Source: Rubrivivax sp. (lineage in GTDB: Bacteria; Pseudomonadota; Gammaproteobacteria; Burkholderiales; Burkholderiaceae_C). Taken from it: a DNA stretch of 64,000 nt. Under the pieces are notes generated by a model, which made no database searches, was not told the DNA's origin, and saw nothing but the letters and a program-made list of their open reading frames with translations. Below, in pieces: positions 33,149 to 41,639 of this stretch. Within the stretch, counting starts at the first letter, position 1. Each line of letters starts with the position of its first letter. The position numbers and the translations under genes were made by a program. Location: the NCBI GenBank assembly GCA_027485165.1, contig JAIXRN010000064.1:62001-126000 (forward strand), read 5' to 3'.

Positions 33149-34096
33149 GACCGGCGCGGGCCCGGGCTCGGCGCCCGGTTCGGGCTGGGCCGCTGTGGGT
33201 TCGGGCGTGGCCATGGCGTCGCGGAACACACGCTCTTCGGCTTCACGCGTCATCACGATCAGGCTGATGCGACGGTTCACCGGCGCACTGGGGTCCTTGC
33301 GGTCGTAGGGCGTGCTGGCGGCCAGCCCCTGCACACGCAAGACCTGGTCGTCGGGCAGGCCGCCCAGCACCAGTTCGCGGCGCGATGCGTTGGCGCGGTC
33401 GGCGCTCAGTTCCCAGTTCCCGTAGCCCAGGCCGGGGCGGTCGCCGCCCGGGAAGGGCATGGCGTCGGTGTGCCCTTCCAGCGTCAGCCGGTTGGGCACC
33501 TCGGCCAGGGCGTTGCCGATCTCGCGCAGCAGTTCGCGCATGTGGCCCTGCACCACGGGGCTGCCGCTGGCAAACATCGGCCGGCCTTCCTGGTCGGTGA
33601 TCTGGATGCGCAGACCGTCGGCCACCATGTCCAGCTTGATCTGGCCCAACATCGATTCCAGCTTCGGGTTGGCCGCCAGCTTCTCTTCGATCTTCTGTTT
33701 CAGGTCTTCCAGCCGCGCGATTTCAGCGCGCGTCTGCTCGGCCTTCAGCACGCGCAGGTTGACGGTGGCGCGTTCGGCCGCGATCTCGCCGCGCTTGACC
33801 TGGCCCGTGGTGCGCGTCAGGTCCTGGCCGCCGCCCTTCACCACATGCGACGAGTCGCCCGAACCCGAGCCGCTGGACATCAGCGCAATCTTCAGCGGGC
33901 TACCGAAGTAGTCGGCGATACCCTTCTTGTCGCCTTCGGTGGTGCTGCCCAGCAGCCACATCAGCAGGAAGAAGGCCATCATGGCCGTCACGAAGTCGGC
34001 GTACGCAATCTTCCAGGCGCCGCCATGCGCGGCATGCCCGCCCTTCTTGACGCGCTTGATGATGATCGGCTGCAGCTTCTTTGCATCACCCGCCAT
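33122..34096 (-). CDS. motB: Flagellar motor stator protein MotB
   Basis: 324 residues. The N-terminal membrane helix carries the proton-binding Asp ([22 protein letters not shown]). A plug/linker with several helices follows, then the OmpA-like peptidoglycan-binding domain (~190-280, [29 protein letters not shown]). The C-terminus is Pro-rich. There is no Shine-Dalgarno sequence upstream; instead a run of ten G on the coding strand lies seven bases before the ATG, part of a REP-like element. This is odd, because motA and motB are normally adjacent and must be made together. Confidence 0.96.
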   Translation of the reverse strand: MAGDAKKLQPIIIKRVKKGGHAAHGGAWKIAYADFVTAMMAFFLLMWLLGSTTEGDKKGIADYFGSPLKIALMSSGSGSGDSSHVVKGGGQDLTRTTGQVKRGEIAAERATVNLRVLKAEQTRAEIARLEDLKQKIEEKLAANPKLESMLGQIKLDMVADGLRIQITDQEGRPMFASGSPVVQGHMRELLREIGNALAEVPNRLTLEGHTDAMPFPGGDRPGLGYGNWELSADRANASRRELVLGGLPDDQVLRVQGLAASTPYDRKDPSAPVNRRISLIVMTREAEERVFRDAMATPEPTAAQPEPGAEPGPAPVSSPPPPVR

Positions 34097-34103
34097 TTAT
34101 TGG

Positions 34104-34210
34104 CCCCCCCCCCGTAGCGACTTCGTCGCTCCCCCCCAGGGGGGCGGCCCCCAGCGGCCCGGCAGAGCCGGTTCCGCGGCGGCTGCTTGAAGGGCTGCTG
34201 CGCCCTGCGG
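34104..34210. repeat. REP-like palindromic element between motA and motB
   Basis: A ten-C run (34104-34113) is followed by AGCGAC-TTC-GTCGCT (34116-34130), CCCCCC-CA-GGGGGG (around 34132-34144), and further GC hairpins to ~34210, including AGGGCTGCTGCGCCCT. Such strings of C-rich palindromes recur between genes in this bacterial group as REP-like elements. Only one copy is in the window. It has displaced the motB ribosome site. Confidence 0.6.
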
Positions 34211-34222
34211 GCGTGCGCAGCG

Positions 34223-35083
34223 TCACTTCTTGCCCTTCACGTGGCTTTCGAGCTCGGCGAAGGTGGGCCGTACGGTGCTCAGCAGCACCTTGCGGCCGAA
34301 TTCGATGGCCACTTGCGGCGCGTAGCCCTGCATGCTGGCCAGCAGGGTGGTCTTGATGCACTGCAGTTCCTTGCCGCTTTCTTCGACCTTCTGTTCCAGC
34401 AGGCCGGCCACCGGTTCAGCAAACGCATACGCCAGCAAAATGCCCAGGAAGGTACCCACCAGGGCCGAGCCGATCATCGCGCCCAGTACCGCCGGCGGCT
34501 GGCCGACGCTGCCCATGGTCTTTACCACGCCCAGCACCGCGGCCACGATGCCGAAGGCCGGCAGGCCGCCAGCGATGCGCTGGATGGCGGCCACGGGCGC
34601 ATGCGCTTCGTGATGGTGGGTCTCGATCTCGCTGTCCATCAGCGATTCGATCTCGTGCGCGTTCAGGTTGCCGCTGACCATCATGCGCAGGTAGTCGGTG
34701 ATGAACTCGGTCACGTGGTGGTCGTTGCCCACCTGCGGGTACTTCTGGAACAGCGGGCTGCTGTGCGGGTCCTCGACGTCCTTTTCGATCGACATCAGGC
34801 CTTCCTTGCGCGCCTTCTGCAGGATGTCGTACATCAGCGCCAGCAGTTCCATGTAGCGCGCCTTGGTGTACTTGCTGCCCTTGAAGCAGCTCAAGGCGCC
34901 GGCGATGGTGGCCTTGATCACCGTCATCTGGTTGTTCACCAGGAAGGCGCCCAGCGTGGCGCCGCCGATCATGGCCATTTCCCAAGGCAGGGCCTTGATG
35001 ATCGGGCCCATGTTGCCGCCGTGGGCGACGAACACCCCGAACACGCAACCCAGCACGACGACCCAACCGATGATGACGAACAT
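34223..35083 (-). CDS. motA: Flagellar motor stator protein MotA
   Basis: 286 residues from the ATG at 35083, giving the normal start MFVIIGWVVVLGCVFGVF. Four membrane helices and the cytoplasmic loop with RYMELLALMYDILQKARKEG are visible. The functional Pro segment GGLPAFGIVAAVLGVVKTMG and the C-terminal EFGRKVLLSTVRPTF are intact. It forms the MotA5B2 ion channel driving rotation. A FliA-type promoter sits 56 bases upstream, overlapping the stop codon of the methyltransferase gene. Confidence 0.97.
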   Translation of the reverse strand: MFVIIGWVVVLGCVFGVFVAHGGNMGPIIKALPWEMAMIGGATLGAFLVNNQMTVIKATIAGALSCFKGSKYTKARYMELLALMYDILQKARKEGLMSIEKDVEDPHSSPLFQKYPQVGNDHHVTEFITDYLRMMVSGNLNAHEIESLMDSEIETHHHEAHAPVAAIQRIAGGLPAFGIVAAVLGVVKTMGSVGQPPAVLGAMIGSALVGTFLGILLAYAFAEPVAGLLEQKVEESGKELQCIKTTLLASMQGYAPQVAIEFGRKVLLSTVRPTFAELESHVKGKK

Positions 35084-35139
35084 GTCTGCAGGTTCCGACG
35101 ATGGCGCCCAGGCCGCAGGGGGCCGCCAGGCATGGGTGT

Positions 35140-35166
35140 TTATCGGCAGGGCGGCGCCACGGTTGA
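35140..35166 (-). promoter_or_regulatory. FliA (sigma-28) promoter of motA
   Basis: On the minus strand: TCAA (35166-35163), exactly 15 bases, then a perfect GCCGATAA (35147-35140). The last three bases are the stop codon of the upstream gene. The distance to the motA ATG is 56 bases. It is the best FliA-like match in the window. Confidence 0.75.
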
Positions 35167-35943
35167 GCTGCGGCGGTACAGCCACACCGGCCGCTGGCCG
35201 GGCGCACCCAGGCGCTGGTGCGCCGCCACGCCCGGCACGTCGAATTCCAGGCTCGCCAGCCAGCCGCCTTCGGGCAGCTCGGCCATCGCCTTGGCATGCG
35301 CGCGGGCCATCGATTCCGGTCGCTGGAACACGTAGACCAGGCCGTAGGCCGACCAGTCGGCGGCCCAGATGTCGCCGCCACGCACGCGCGCCCAGGGGCA
35401 GCGCCAGGCCGCAGCCCAGCGCAGCACCCGGCTGCGCTCGATGCCCTGCAGTTGCGCGGCCGGAAACTGCTGCCGCAGTTCAGCCAGGCCGTGGCCCAGG
35501 CCGCAACCGGCGTCCAGCACGGCGGCCGGGGGCTGTGCCGAGCAGGCCTGCGCCAAACCACCCAGCGCGCCGGCCGGCGTGGGAAACCAGGGCGCGTCGC
35601 GCCAGGCCCCCAGCGGGTACAGCAACAGCAGCACGCCCGAGGCCAGCCCCCAGGCCCAGGGCGGTAGCGCGGCCGTGCCGCCACCGGCCGAAAGCAACAG
35701 GCTGGCCAGCGGAAAGCCGGCCGCAGCGATGACACGCCGCCAGCGCCCGTGGCAGGCGAGGGCCAGTGCTGCAGCCGCCAGCAGGCCGACGGCCCACGCC
35801 GCCGCTGGCGGAAAGCCCCAGCCCGGCAGCAGACGCCAGGCCAGCAGACCCACGGCCCAGGCCAGTACGGCAGGCCAGGGCCAGGGCAGGTGCGGCAGGC
35901 GGCGCAGGGGGGATGGGCGGGACGCCGAGGCGATGGCCTTCAT
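35140..35943 (-). CDS. Membrane-anchored SAM-dependent methyltransferase-like protein
   Basis: 267 residues from the ATG at 35943. The N-terminal ~120 residues hold four hydrophobic helices (AVLAWAVGLLAWRLL; AAWAVGLLAAAALALA; VIAAAGFPLASLLLSAG; ASGVLLLLYPLG). A class I methyltransferase core with motif I AAVLDAGCGLGHGLAELRQQFP follows, then ARVRGGDIWAADWSAYGLVYVFQ. The substrate is unknown. It is inserted between motA and the HD gene on the same strand, where flhC-motA are normally adjacent. Its stop codon is part of the motA promoter. Confidence 0.78.
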   Translation of the reverse strand: MKAIASASRPSPLRRLPHLPWPWPAVLAWAVGLLAWRLLPGWGFPPAAAWAVGLLAAAALALACHGRWRRVIAAAGFPLASLLLSAGGGTAALPPWAWGLASGVLLLLYPLGAWRDAPWFPTPAGALGGLAQACSAQPPAAVLDAGCGLGHGLAELRQQFPAAQLQGIERSRVLRWAAAWRCPWARVRGGDIWAADWSAYGLVYVFQRPESMARAHAKAMAELPEGGWLASLEFDVPGVAAHQRLGAPGQRPVWLYRRSSTVAPPCR

Positions 35944-36042
35944 GTCCGCAGTGTGGGCGGGCTGGCCGCGCCGCAATCGATCGAGAACGCTCGGGAAAGC
36001 GGGCGAAAGCCAGCGACTGCGGCGCCTGCGTCGCCTGCGGCT

Positions 36043-37248
36043 TCAGCGCAGGGCCAGCAGCTTTTCGTGCGGGGGCCGAACCTTGATCGCGCCCACCGCC
36101 ACCGCGCCCTTAACGGCATAGCGCCGGTCCAGGGTGTCGCGCAGCGCCGGCTCCATCAGCACGTTGCCCGTGGCGCCCACCAGGCTGGCCACCACCGGCA
36201 GGTTGGCGCGGCGCCCGCGCGCCACGACGATGCCGACTTCGCCGCTGACCAGTTCCACAAAGCTGCCCGGCGGGTACAGACCCACGGCCTTCAGCAGCGC
36301 GCCGCCGATCTCGTCGGGCACGCCACCAGCGCCCAGGCAGGCTTCGCGCGCAGCCTGCACTGGGGACATCGGCATGCGCGTGGCGCGGCGGCTGAGCTTG
36401 GCGATGAAGATGTCCACCCGGCGCAGCAGCCGCGCCAGCTGGCGTTCGGGCGGCAGGCTGGCCAGGGGCAGCTCGGCGCCGCTGGCGTCGTGGTGCAGGC
36501 GCACAACAGCCAGCCACAGGTTGTCGGCCACGCCGCTGTCGCGCAACAGGCGTTCGCCCACCAGCGGGTGCTGGTCGATTTCGGCCCGCATGTCAGGCGA
36601 CACCGGCAAGTCGGTGGTGGCCAGCTGGTCTTGCAGCTTGTGCATGCCCACGTTCATGCTCAGCGCCGCCAGGGCCAGCGCGTCCAGCCACTCCTGCGGC
36701 CAGCCCAGCAGCGGTGCGGCGTGTTCACACACCTGCAGCGTCAGCATGGCGTGATGGCTGCTGTACTTCTGCGTCGAATGCCCGGCTTCATAGACGCCGT
36801 GGTACAGGCCTGCGTCGGGCCGGCGCTGCAGCAGGCTGCGCGCGCGCTGCAGCACGCCACGCAGCCGGGCTTGCCAGTCGCTGCCGGGGCGCACGTCGCG
36901 CAGGGCTGAATCCAGCTGGCCGGTCAGTTCTTCCCACTGTTCGGGCAGGCTCAGGGCGCGCACCGGGCGGGCTTCCTTGCTGTCCATGTCGGGCGCGACC
37001 GCGGCCACCTGCGACAACGTGGCGCCCTGCCGGATCATCACGTCCATCGCAGCCTGCAGCCGGCGCGTCCATTCAGCAGATTCGGACTCGTCGCTGAACA
37101 GCGGCTGCGCCGTCAGCAGGTTCATCTGGTTCTGGTTTTCCACCGCCTCGCCCGCGGCCAGCAACAGCCTGCCCGTCGCGTCGCGCAGGCCGAAAGGCAG
37201 CGGCTTGTCGCGGCGGATGTACTGGGCTGAGAAGGGAACAAGCTTCAC
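36043..37248 (-). CDS. Degenerate HD-GYP-type phosphodiesterase-like protein
   Basis: 401 residues from a GTG at 37248, chosen because it lies 57 bases after a FliA-like promoter and gives VKLVPFSAQYIRRDKPLPFGLRD, a common N-terminus of burkholderial HD-GYP proteins. The middle (~155-310) keeps the HD-GYP helices: SSHHAMLTLQVCE, EIDQHPLVGERLL and VRLHHDASG. However HDIGK is replaced by MNVGM and the GYP motif is absent. The Gly/Pro-rich GLYPPGSFVELVSGEVGIVV tail is typical. Cyclic-di-GMP cleavage is unlikely; a binding or regulatory role in motility is possible. It lacks a good ribosome site. Confidence 0.75.
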   Translation of the reverse strand: MKLVPFSAQYIRRDKPLPFGLRDATGRLLLAAGEAVENQNQMNLLTAQPLFSDESESAEWTRRLQAAMDVMIRQGATLSQVAAVAPDMDSKEARPVRALSLPEQWEELTGQLDSALRDVRPGSDWQARLRGVLQRARSLLQRRPDAGLYHGVYEAGHSTQKYSSHHAMLTLQVCEHAAPLLGWPQEWLDALALAALSMNVGMHKLQDQLATTDLPVSPDMRAEIDQHPLVGERLLRDSGVADNLWLAVVRLHHDASGAELPLASLPPERQLARLLRRVDIFIAKLSRRATRMPMSPVQAAREACLGAGGVPDEIGGALLKAVGLYPPGSFVELVSGEVGIVVARGRRANLPVVASLVGATGNVLMEPALRDTLDRRYAVKGAVAVGAIKVRPPHEKLLALR

Positions 37249-37305
37249 GGTGTGGGGGGCGAGTGCGGCGCGGTGCTGCAGCGCGAAGGGCTGCACACCC
37301 CCGCT

Positions 37306-37332
37306 GTATCGACCAGCTGAGCCCTGGCCTGA
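37306..37332 (-). promoter_or_regulatory. FliA-like promoter of the HD-GYP-type gene (weaker match)
   Basis: On the minus strand: TCAG (37332-37329), 15 bases, GTCGATAC (37313-37306). Two mismatches in the -10 and one in the -35 relative to TCAA/GCCGATAA. Spacing to the proposed GTG (57 bases) equals that of the motA promoter. Confidence 0.4.
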
Positions 37333-37370
37333 AGTCCAGCAGCGGCGCGATGGCGCAGGCCGCCAGGGGC

Positions 37371-37400
37371 AAAAAAAAGCGGGCCCCGAGGGGCCCGCTG
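37371..37400 (-). terminator. Rho-independent terminator after flhDC
   Basis: On the minus strand a perfect stem AGCGGGCCCC / GGGGCCCGCT with a TCG-type loop is followed by eight T. It ends the flhD-flhC transcript about 100 bases after flhC. Confidence 0.92.
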
Positions 37401-37500
37401 GAAAGCACAGAGAACTGTGCCAGGAGGAGACATGCAATCAACTCACCCTTGTTATCGACAAGGATGCATGCGGCGTTGAGCCCAACCCGGGCCGAAAAGT

Positions 37501-38091
37501 TCAGTGGTGGGCATGTTCGCCGGGGCCGGCGTGCGATTCGTCACAGTCGCCACGGCCCAGCTGCAGGGAACCCGCCAGCTTGCCCTTGCCCGCGCGGGCC
37601 GGCGGGTTGCACAGGCCGCAGACGAAGTGGCGTGCGATTTCATGCGGGTGCGTGACGAAGTGCCCACCGCACTTCTTGCATTCCGTCATCGTGAGCATGC
37701 CGTTGTCGACAAATTTCACCAGCCGCCAGGCGCGCGTGACGCTGAGCAGCGGCTCCAGGCCATGGGCCTGGATCTGTTCGTTGTACAGCTGGTAGGCCTT
37801 GATGACGTTGTCGATCTCGTCCAGCGCCGCCGTCTTGTTCAGGTATTCGTGGATGTTCAGGAACAGGCTGCTATGGATGTTGGGCTGCCAGGTCATGAAC
37901 CAGTCGGTGGAAAACGGCAGCTGGCCTTTACTCGGGCTCTTGCCCGCCACTTCCTTGTACAGGCGCAGCAGGCGTTCGTAGCTGAGATCGGTCTCGCTTT
38001 CCAGCACCTGCAGGCGCGCACCCAGCTGGATGAGCGTGACAGCGCGCTCGATCTGCTTGGCTTCGGTCAGGATGCTCTTGTTGCGGGCCAT
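37501..38091 (-). CDS. flhC: Flagellar transcriptional activator FlhC
   Basis: 196 residues from the ATG at 38091. The body matches FlhC (TEAKQIERAVTLIQLGARLQVLESETDLSYERLLRLYKEV; KGQLPFSTDWFMTWQPNIHSSLF). The zinc site CKKCGGHF...FVCGLC is intact. The C-terminal His/Gly-rich tail (DCDESHAGPGEHAHH) is extra. FlhC with FlhD forms the FlhD4C2 master activator of class 2 flagellar genes. It follows flhD by 46 bases and is closed by a strong terminator. Confidence 0.97.
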   Translation of the reverse strand: MARNKSILTEAKQIERAVTLIQLGARLQVLESETDLSYERLLRLYKEVAGKSPSKGQLPFSTDWFMTWQPNIHSSLFLNIHEYLNKTAALDEIDNVIKAYQLYNEQIQAHGLEPLLSVTRAWRLVKFVDNGMLTMTECKKCGGHFVTHPHEIARHFVCGLCNPPARAGKGKLAGSLQLGRGDCDESHAGPGEHAHH

Positions 38092-38137
38092 GGTGCGGTT
38101 CTCCTGCTGTGTTCTGGTGTCTGGCGGGCGTGTTTGG

Positions 38138-38461
38138 TCAGGCGGCTTCGCGGTGGCGGCCTGCAAGAAGAATCGACGCGTGCAGGCGGCTCATGCCGTC
38201 GTTCGCAGCGCCCTTGCCGTGGCTGGTGAGCAGGTTCCAGACGATGTCGTCGTCCATGCGGAAGCGGCACAGCAGGGTGCTGCCGCTGGCGATCTTCATC
38301 ATCTGGGCCGGCGTCATGGCGTCGATCAGGCCGGCCGTTTCTTCACTCACGCCCAGGCGGTAGAGGGCCTGTTCGCGGTCGCTGCGGATCAGGCTTTGCG
38401 CCAGCATCAGGTACGACAGGTTGGCTTCTCGGATTTCGGCGAGGGTTTGTTCAGGGCTCAT
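38138..38461 (-). CDS. flhD: Flagellar transcriptional activator FlhD
   Basis: 107 residues from the ATG at 38461, with GGAG upstream. It matches FlhD: EIREANLSYLMLAQSLIRSDREQALYRLGVSEETAGLIDAMTPAQMMKIASGSTLLCRFRMDD. It is the non-zinc partner of the master regulator. The 271 bases upstream, before the TonB receptor gene end, hold two inverted repeats that are good candidates for regulator sites. Confidence 0.97.
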   Translation of the reverse strand: MSPEQTLAEIREANLSYLMLAQSLIRSDREQALYRLGVSEETAGLIDAMTPAQMMKIASGSTLLCRFRMDDDIVWNLLTSHGKGAANDGMSRLHASILLAGRHREAA

Positions 38462-38575
38462 CGGGGGACTCCAGTGGATGCCGGGCGGCGGGGTATGAAA
38501 CAGACTGTAGGCGTCTGAATTGGGGGCCGACATCAGGCCAGTTCCGTCGCTTCAGTCCCGCTTGTTCTCCCTCTT

Positions 38576-38623
38576 CTGTCAGGCAAATTCCTACACGGGC
38601 TGACAGCCGTGAAGCGCTTCACG
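38576..38623. promoter_or_regulatory. Palindromes upstream of flhDC, candidate operator
   Basis: CTGTCAG (38576-38582) and CTGACAG (38600-38606) are inverted arms 17 bases apart. Immediately next is a perfect 16-bp palindrome CGTGAAGCGCTTCACG (38608-38623), whose TGAA-N-CG-N-TTCA form resembles LacI-family operators. Both lie 115-162 bases before the flhD ATG. flhDC promoters commonly integrate several regulators. Confidence 0.5.
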
Positions 38624-38654
38624 CCGGCTTGCGCCGCCGGCGGGCCAGAAAAGC

Positions 38655-38677
38655 GCAAAGCCCCGCAGGGCGGGGCT
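38655..38677 (-). terminator. Terminator after the TonB-dependent receptor gene
   Basis: Stem AAGCCCCGC / GCGGGGCTT with a three-base loop, followed on the minus strand by a T-rich stretch (TTTGCGCTTTTCT). It is placed about 55 bases past the receptor stop. Confidence 0.7.
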
Positions 38678-38732
38678 TCGTCTGGGTTGGGGCCAGCCGG
38701 CAGCAGGCCGGCAACACGCCAGCGCTCGGGCT

Positions 38733-41531
38733 TCAGTTCAGGCTGTATTGCAGGTTCAAGAAGACGGAACGCCCGCGCGGGTCGCCGTAGGTCGAATCCC
38801 AGGTCACCTGGAAGTAGCGCGACTGGTTGGTAAAGGGCGGCGCGGTGTCCAGCAGGTTCAGCACCCCGCCGCGCAGGCGCAGGTTCTTGTTGAAGCGGTA
38901 GCTGCCGGTCAGGTCCCACAGCGAATAGGCCTTCACGTCGCGGTCGTTCCATTCCTGCGCGGCCAGGCCCTGCACGTTCTGGTCGCGGTAGCCCGAGAGA
39001 TAGGTGTTGGCCAGGGTCAGGCCGAAGTCGCCGATGTCCCAGTCCACGTTCAGCTTGTGGCGCCAGCGCTGCACCGCCTTGTCGTCGCGGAAGCGGCCCA
39101 GGCCGTCCACCAGCGGCGAACGCGGGTCGGTGCTGAACTTGTATTCCGTGACCAGGGTGCCGCTGGCACCGGCGCCGAAGCGGCCGTAGGCCGTGCTCTC
39201 GCCCGACCAGCGCAGCGCCAGGTCCAGGCCCGAGGTGTTGAGCTTGCCGCGGTTTTCCTTCTTCACGGTGATGACATCGACAAAGCCATCCGAGAAGCGC
39301 CGCACGATCGTCGGGTCGTTGTAGTAGACCGGGTTGCTGAAGATGGTCTCTTCGCCGATATCCGAGATGATGTCGGTCTTGCGGATGGCCCAGAAATCGA
39401 CGCTGGCATTCCAGGTGCGCGAGGGTTCGAACACCACACCGATGCTGAACTGCTTGCTCTTTTCGGGCTTCAGTTCAGGGTTGGAGAACCGGTCGATGAT
39501 GAGCTGACCGATCTCGCCCGAGACCGGGTCGCGCACGAAGCTGGCGGTTATGCCGGCCCGCACCGGGCGGAACATTTCCGAGATCGACGGCGCGCGAAAG
39601 CCCGTGCCATACGAAGCCCGGCCCAGCAGGCTGCGGCTAGGGCGCCAGCTGATGCCCAGCTTCGGGTTGGTGGTGTTCAGCTTGGGCGACGTGCTGTTGG
39701 TGGCGGCGTTGAACACGCCGTCGTAGCGGTCGTGGCGCAGCGCAAACTGGGCTTCCCATTCCTTGCTGAACGGCGCGCTGATCTCGGCGAACGCGCCCAT
39801 CACGTCGCGCCGGTTGCGGGTGTCGGCCAGCAGCGCACCCGAAGTCGACCGGTCGCCGACCACGTCGTTGCTTTTCAGGATGTCGTTGGCGCGGAAGTCG
39901 GTCTTTTCGCGCCGCAGCTCGGCGCCCAGCGCCAGCATCACGTCGCCACCAGCCAGCGTGGCCAGCGACCGGGTGAGCTTGCCGTCCAGGCTGCTGGCCG
40001 TGCCCTTCGATGTGCGCTCGCCGCCGTTCAGCGCGATGCTGTCCATGAAGGCCTTGCCCTCGGCCGTGGGCAGCACAAAGGGGTTGTAGCTGCCGGCCAC
40101 CAGGCCGGCGCGCAGCCGCGTGTTCGACACCCAGCCCGAGATGTTGGTGTCGGTGGCCTGGTTGACGCTGAAGTTCACGGCCGCGTCGTAGTCCCACACG
40201 CCCAGCGTGCCGGTGGCGCCCAGCACCAACCGCGTGGCTTCGCTTTCCACGCGGTTGGTGCGCTTGCCGGCGTCCGACAGGCGGAAGCGCAGGGCCACGG
40301 GCGTGGTGATGCCGGTCACGGCCTGCAGCGAAGCCGGCAGCCGCACGCCCACGCTGGTGGCGATGTTGGCCGACGTGGCGGGCGATGCCGCGTAGTCGGT
40401 CTCGGTGCGGCTGTACAAGCCCTCGACGAAGAGCTGGTGGCTGTCGGCCAGCTGGAAGGTGGCGCGGCCGATGAGGTTGGCCCGGTCAGATGCCGGATAG
40501 ATCTCGGTGTCGCCCATGTAGTTGTAGGCGCAGCCTTCACGGCCGCCCAGGCTGGTGGGCGAGACGGAATTCGGGTTGCTGCCGCCCGTGCACGAGGCCT
40601 TGGCGAAGTTCACGCGCCGCGCCGTGGTGGCCGGGCCGCCGGGGTTCCAGGTGCCATCGGCATTGCTGCCGCGCAGGGCCGTGGTCGGGTTGGCGCGCAC
40701 GAAGTTGTTCAGCGCCGTCAGCTGCGCGGCCGTCAGGTCCACGTTGGCGGGGAAAGGGTTGCTGGACAGCTGCGGTGGCAGGCGTGTGGCCAGGTCGTAG
40801 TCCTGGATGAACTGGCGCTGGCTGGAATTCAGCGGGTCCAGCTTCTGCACGTCCACCGCGGCGAAGACGTTGAAGCGGTCGCGTGACAGGTCGCCGTAGC
40901 CGGCCGAGGCATTGAAGGCCGTCTTGCCGGCACCGCCTTCCTGCGTGCCCAGGGCATACAGGCTGACATCCACGCCCTGGTAGTCCTTGCGCGTGATGAA
41001 GTTGATCACGCCGCCCATCGCGTCGGTGCCGTAGATGGCAGACGCGCCGTCCTTCAGCACTTCCACGCGCTGGATGGCGCCCGCGGGGATGTTGTTCAGG
41101 TCCACGCCGGCGCTGTCGCCGGGCGTGGCGAAGTTCGCCAGTCGGCGGCCGTTCAGCAGCACCAGGGTGCTGGAAACGCCCAGTCCGCGCAGGTTGGCGC
41201 CGTTGAAGCCGCGCTGGCCGCCGGACTGGTCGGTGATGCTGACGCCGTCGGTCAGGCCGCCGACGTTGCCGGTGATCTTCTGCAGCAGCTCGGCCGCGGT
41301 GGTGACGCCGATCTTGTCGATGTCGGCACGGCGCAGCGTTTCCACCGGCAGCGCGGTCTCACCTTCGATGCGCTTGATGCTGGAGCCGGTGATTTCCACG
41401 CGCTGCGGCGCGGCGGCAGGCGTTGCCGATGCGGGCACCTGGGCCTGGGCGTGAACCTGAGCCTGCAGGCTGGCGATCATCAGCAACGCCGCCAGGGCCA
41501 CGGGCTGGGGGTGGGTTCTACGAATGCTCAT
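38733..41531 (-). CDS. TonB-dependent outer-membrane receptor
   Basis: 932 residues from the ATG at 41531; AAGGAAG lies upstream. The signal peptide (LAALLMIASLQAQVHAQ) is followed by a plug domain (~40-165: VEITGSSIKRIEGETALPVETLRRADIDKIGVTTAAELLQKI; NLRGLGVSSTLVLLNGRRL; VEVLKDGASAIYGTDAMGGVINFIT) and a 22-strand-type barrel ending in FLNLQYSLN. The large size and the plug variant are typical of receptors for peptides, sugars and other non-siderophore nutrients. It is divergent from the secreted cyanophycinase operon, which suggests it imports cyanophycin fragments; this is inference. Confidence 0.93.
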   Translation of the reverse strand: MSIRRTHPQPVALAALLMIASLQAQVHAQAQVPASATPAAAPQRVEITGSSIKRIEGETALPVETLRRADIDKIGVTTAAELLQKITGNVGGLTDGVSITDQSGGQRGFNGANLRGLGVSSTLVLLNGRRLANFATPGDSAGVDLNNIPAGAIQRVEVLKDGASAIYGTDAMGGVINFITRKDYQGVDVSLYALGTQEGGAGKTAFNASAGYGDLSRDRFNVFAAVDVQKLDPLNSSQRQFIQDYDLATRLPPQLSSNPFPANVDLTAAQLTALNNFVRANPTTALRGSNADGTWNPGGPATTARRVNFAKASCTGGSNPNSVSPTSLGGREGCAYNYMGDTEIYPASDRANLIGRATFQLADSHQLFVEGLYSRTETDYAASPATSANIATSVGVRLPASLQAVTGITTPVALRFRLSDAGKRTNRVESEATRLVLGATGTLGVWDYDAAVNFSVNQATDTNISGWVSNTRLRAGLVAGSYNPFVLPTAEGKAFMDSIALNGGERTSKGTASSLDGKLTRSLATLAGGDVMLALGAELRREKTDFRANDILKSNDVVGDRSTSGALLADTRNRRDVMGAFAEISAPFSKEWEAQFALRHDRYDGVFNAATNSTSPKLNTTNPKLGISWRPSRSLLGRASYGTGFRAPSISEMFRPVRAGITASFVRDPVSGEIGQLIIDRFSNPELKPEKSKQFSIGVVFEPSRTWNASVDFWAIRKTDIISDIGEETIFSNPVYYNDPTIVRRFSDGFVDVITVKKENRGKLNTSGLDLALRWSGESTAYGRFGAGASGTLVTEYKFSTDPRSPLVDGLGRFRDDKAVQRWRHKLNVDWDIGDFGLTLANTYLSGYRDQNVQGLAAQEWNDRDVKAYSLWDLTGSYRFNKNLRLRGGVLNLLDTAPPFTNQSRYFQVTWDSTYGDPRGRSVFLNLQYSLN

Positions 41532-41639
41532 GGGTGCGGTGCTTCCTTTGCCAGGGCGGCGGCGGTGGGTCGGATGGTTCGGGACTGCATGCACTCTAGG
41601 CAGCAGCCCCAGGCTTGACCATCGGGCCTGTGGCCCGCC

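Noticed and set aside
38534..38732. Reverse open frame over the gap between flhD and the TonB receptor
   Set aside because: It crosses the terminator, both palindromes and the receptor end, and the product is low complexity; treated as intergenic.
38748..40886. 712-codon forward frame
   Set aside because: Antisense to the TonB receptor; no family features.
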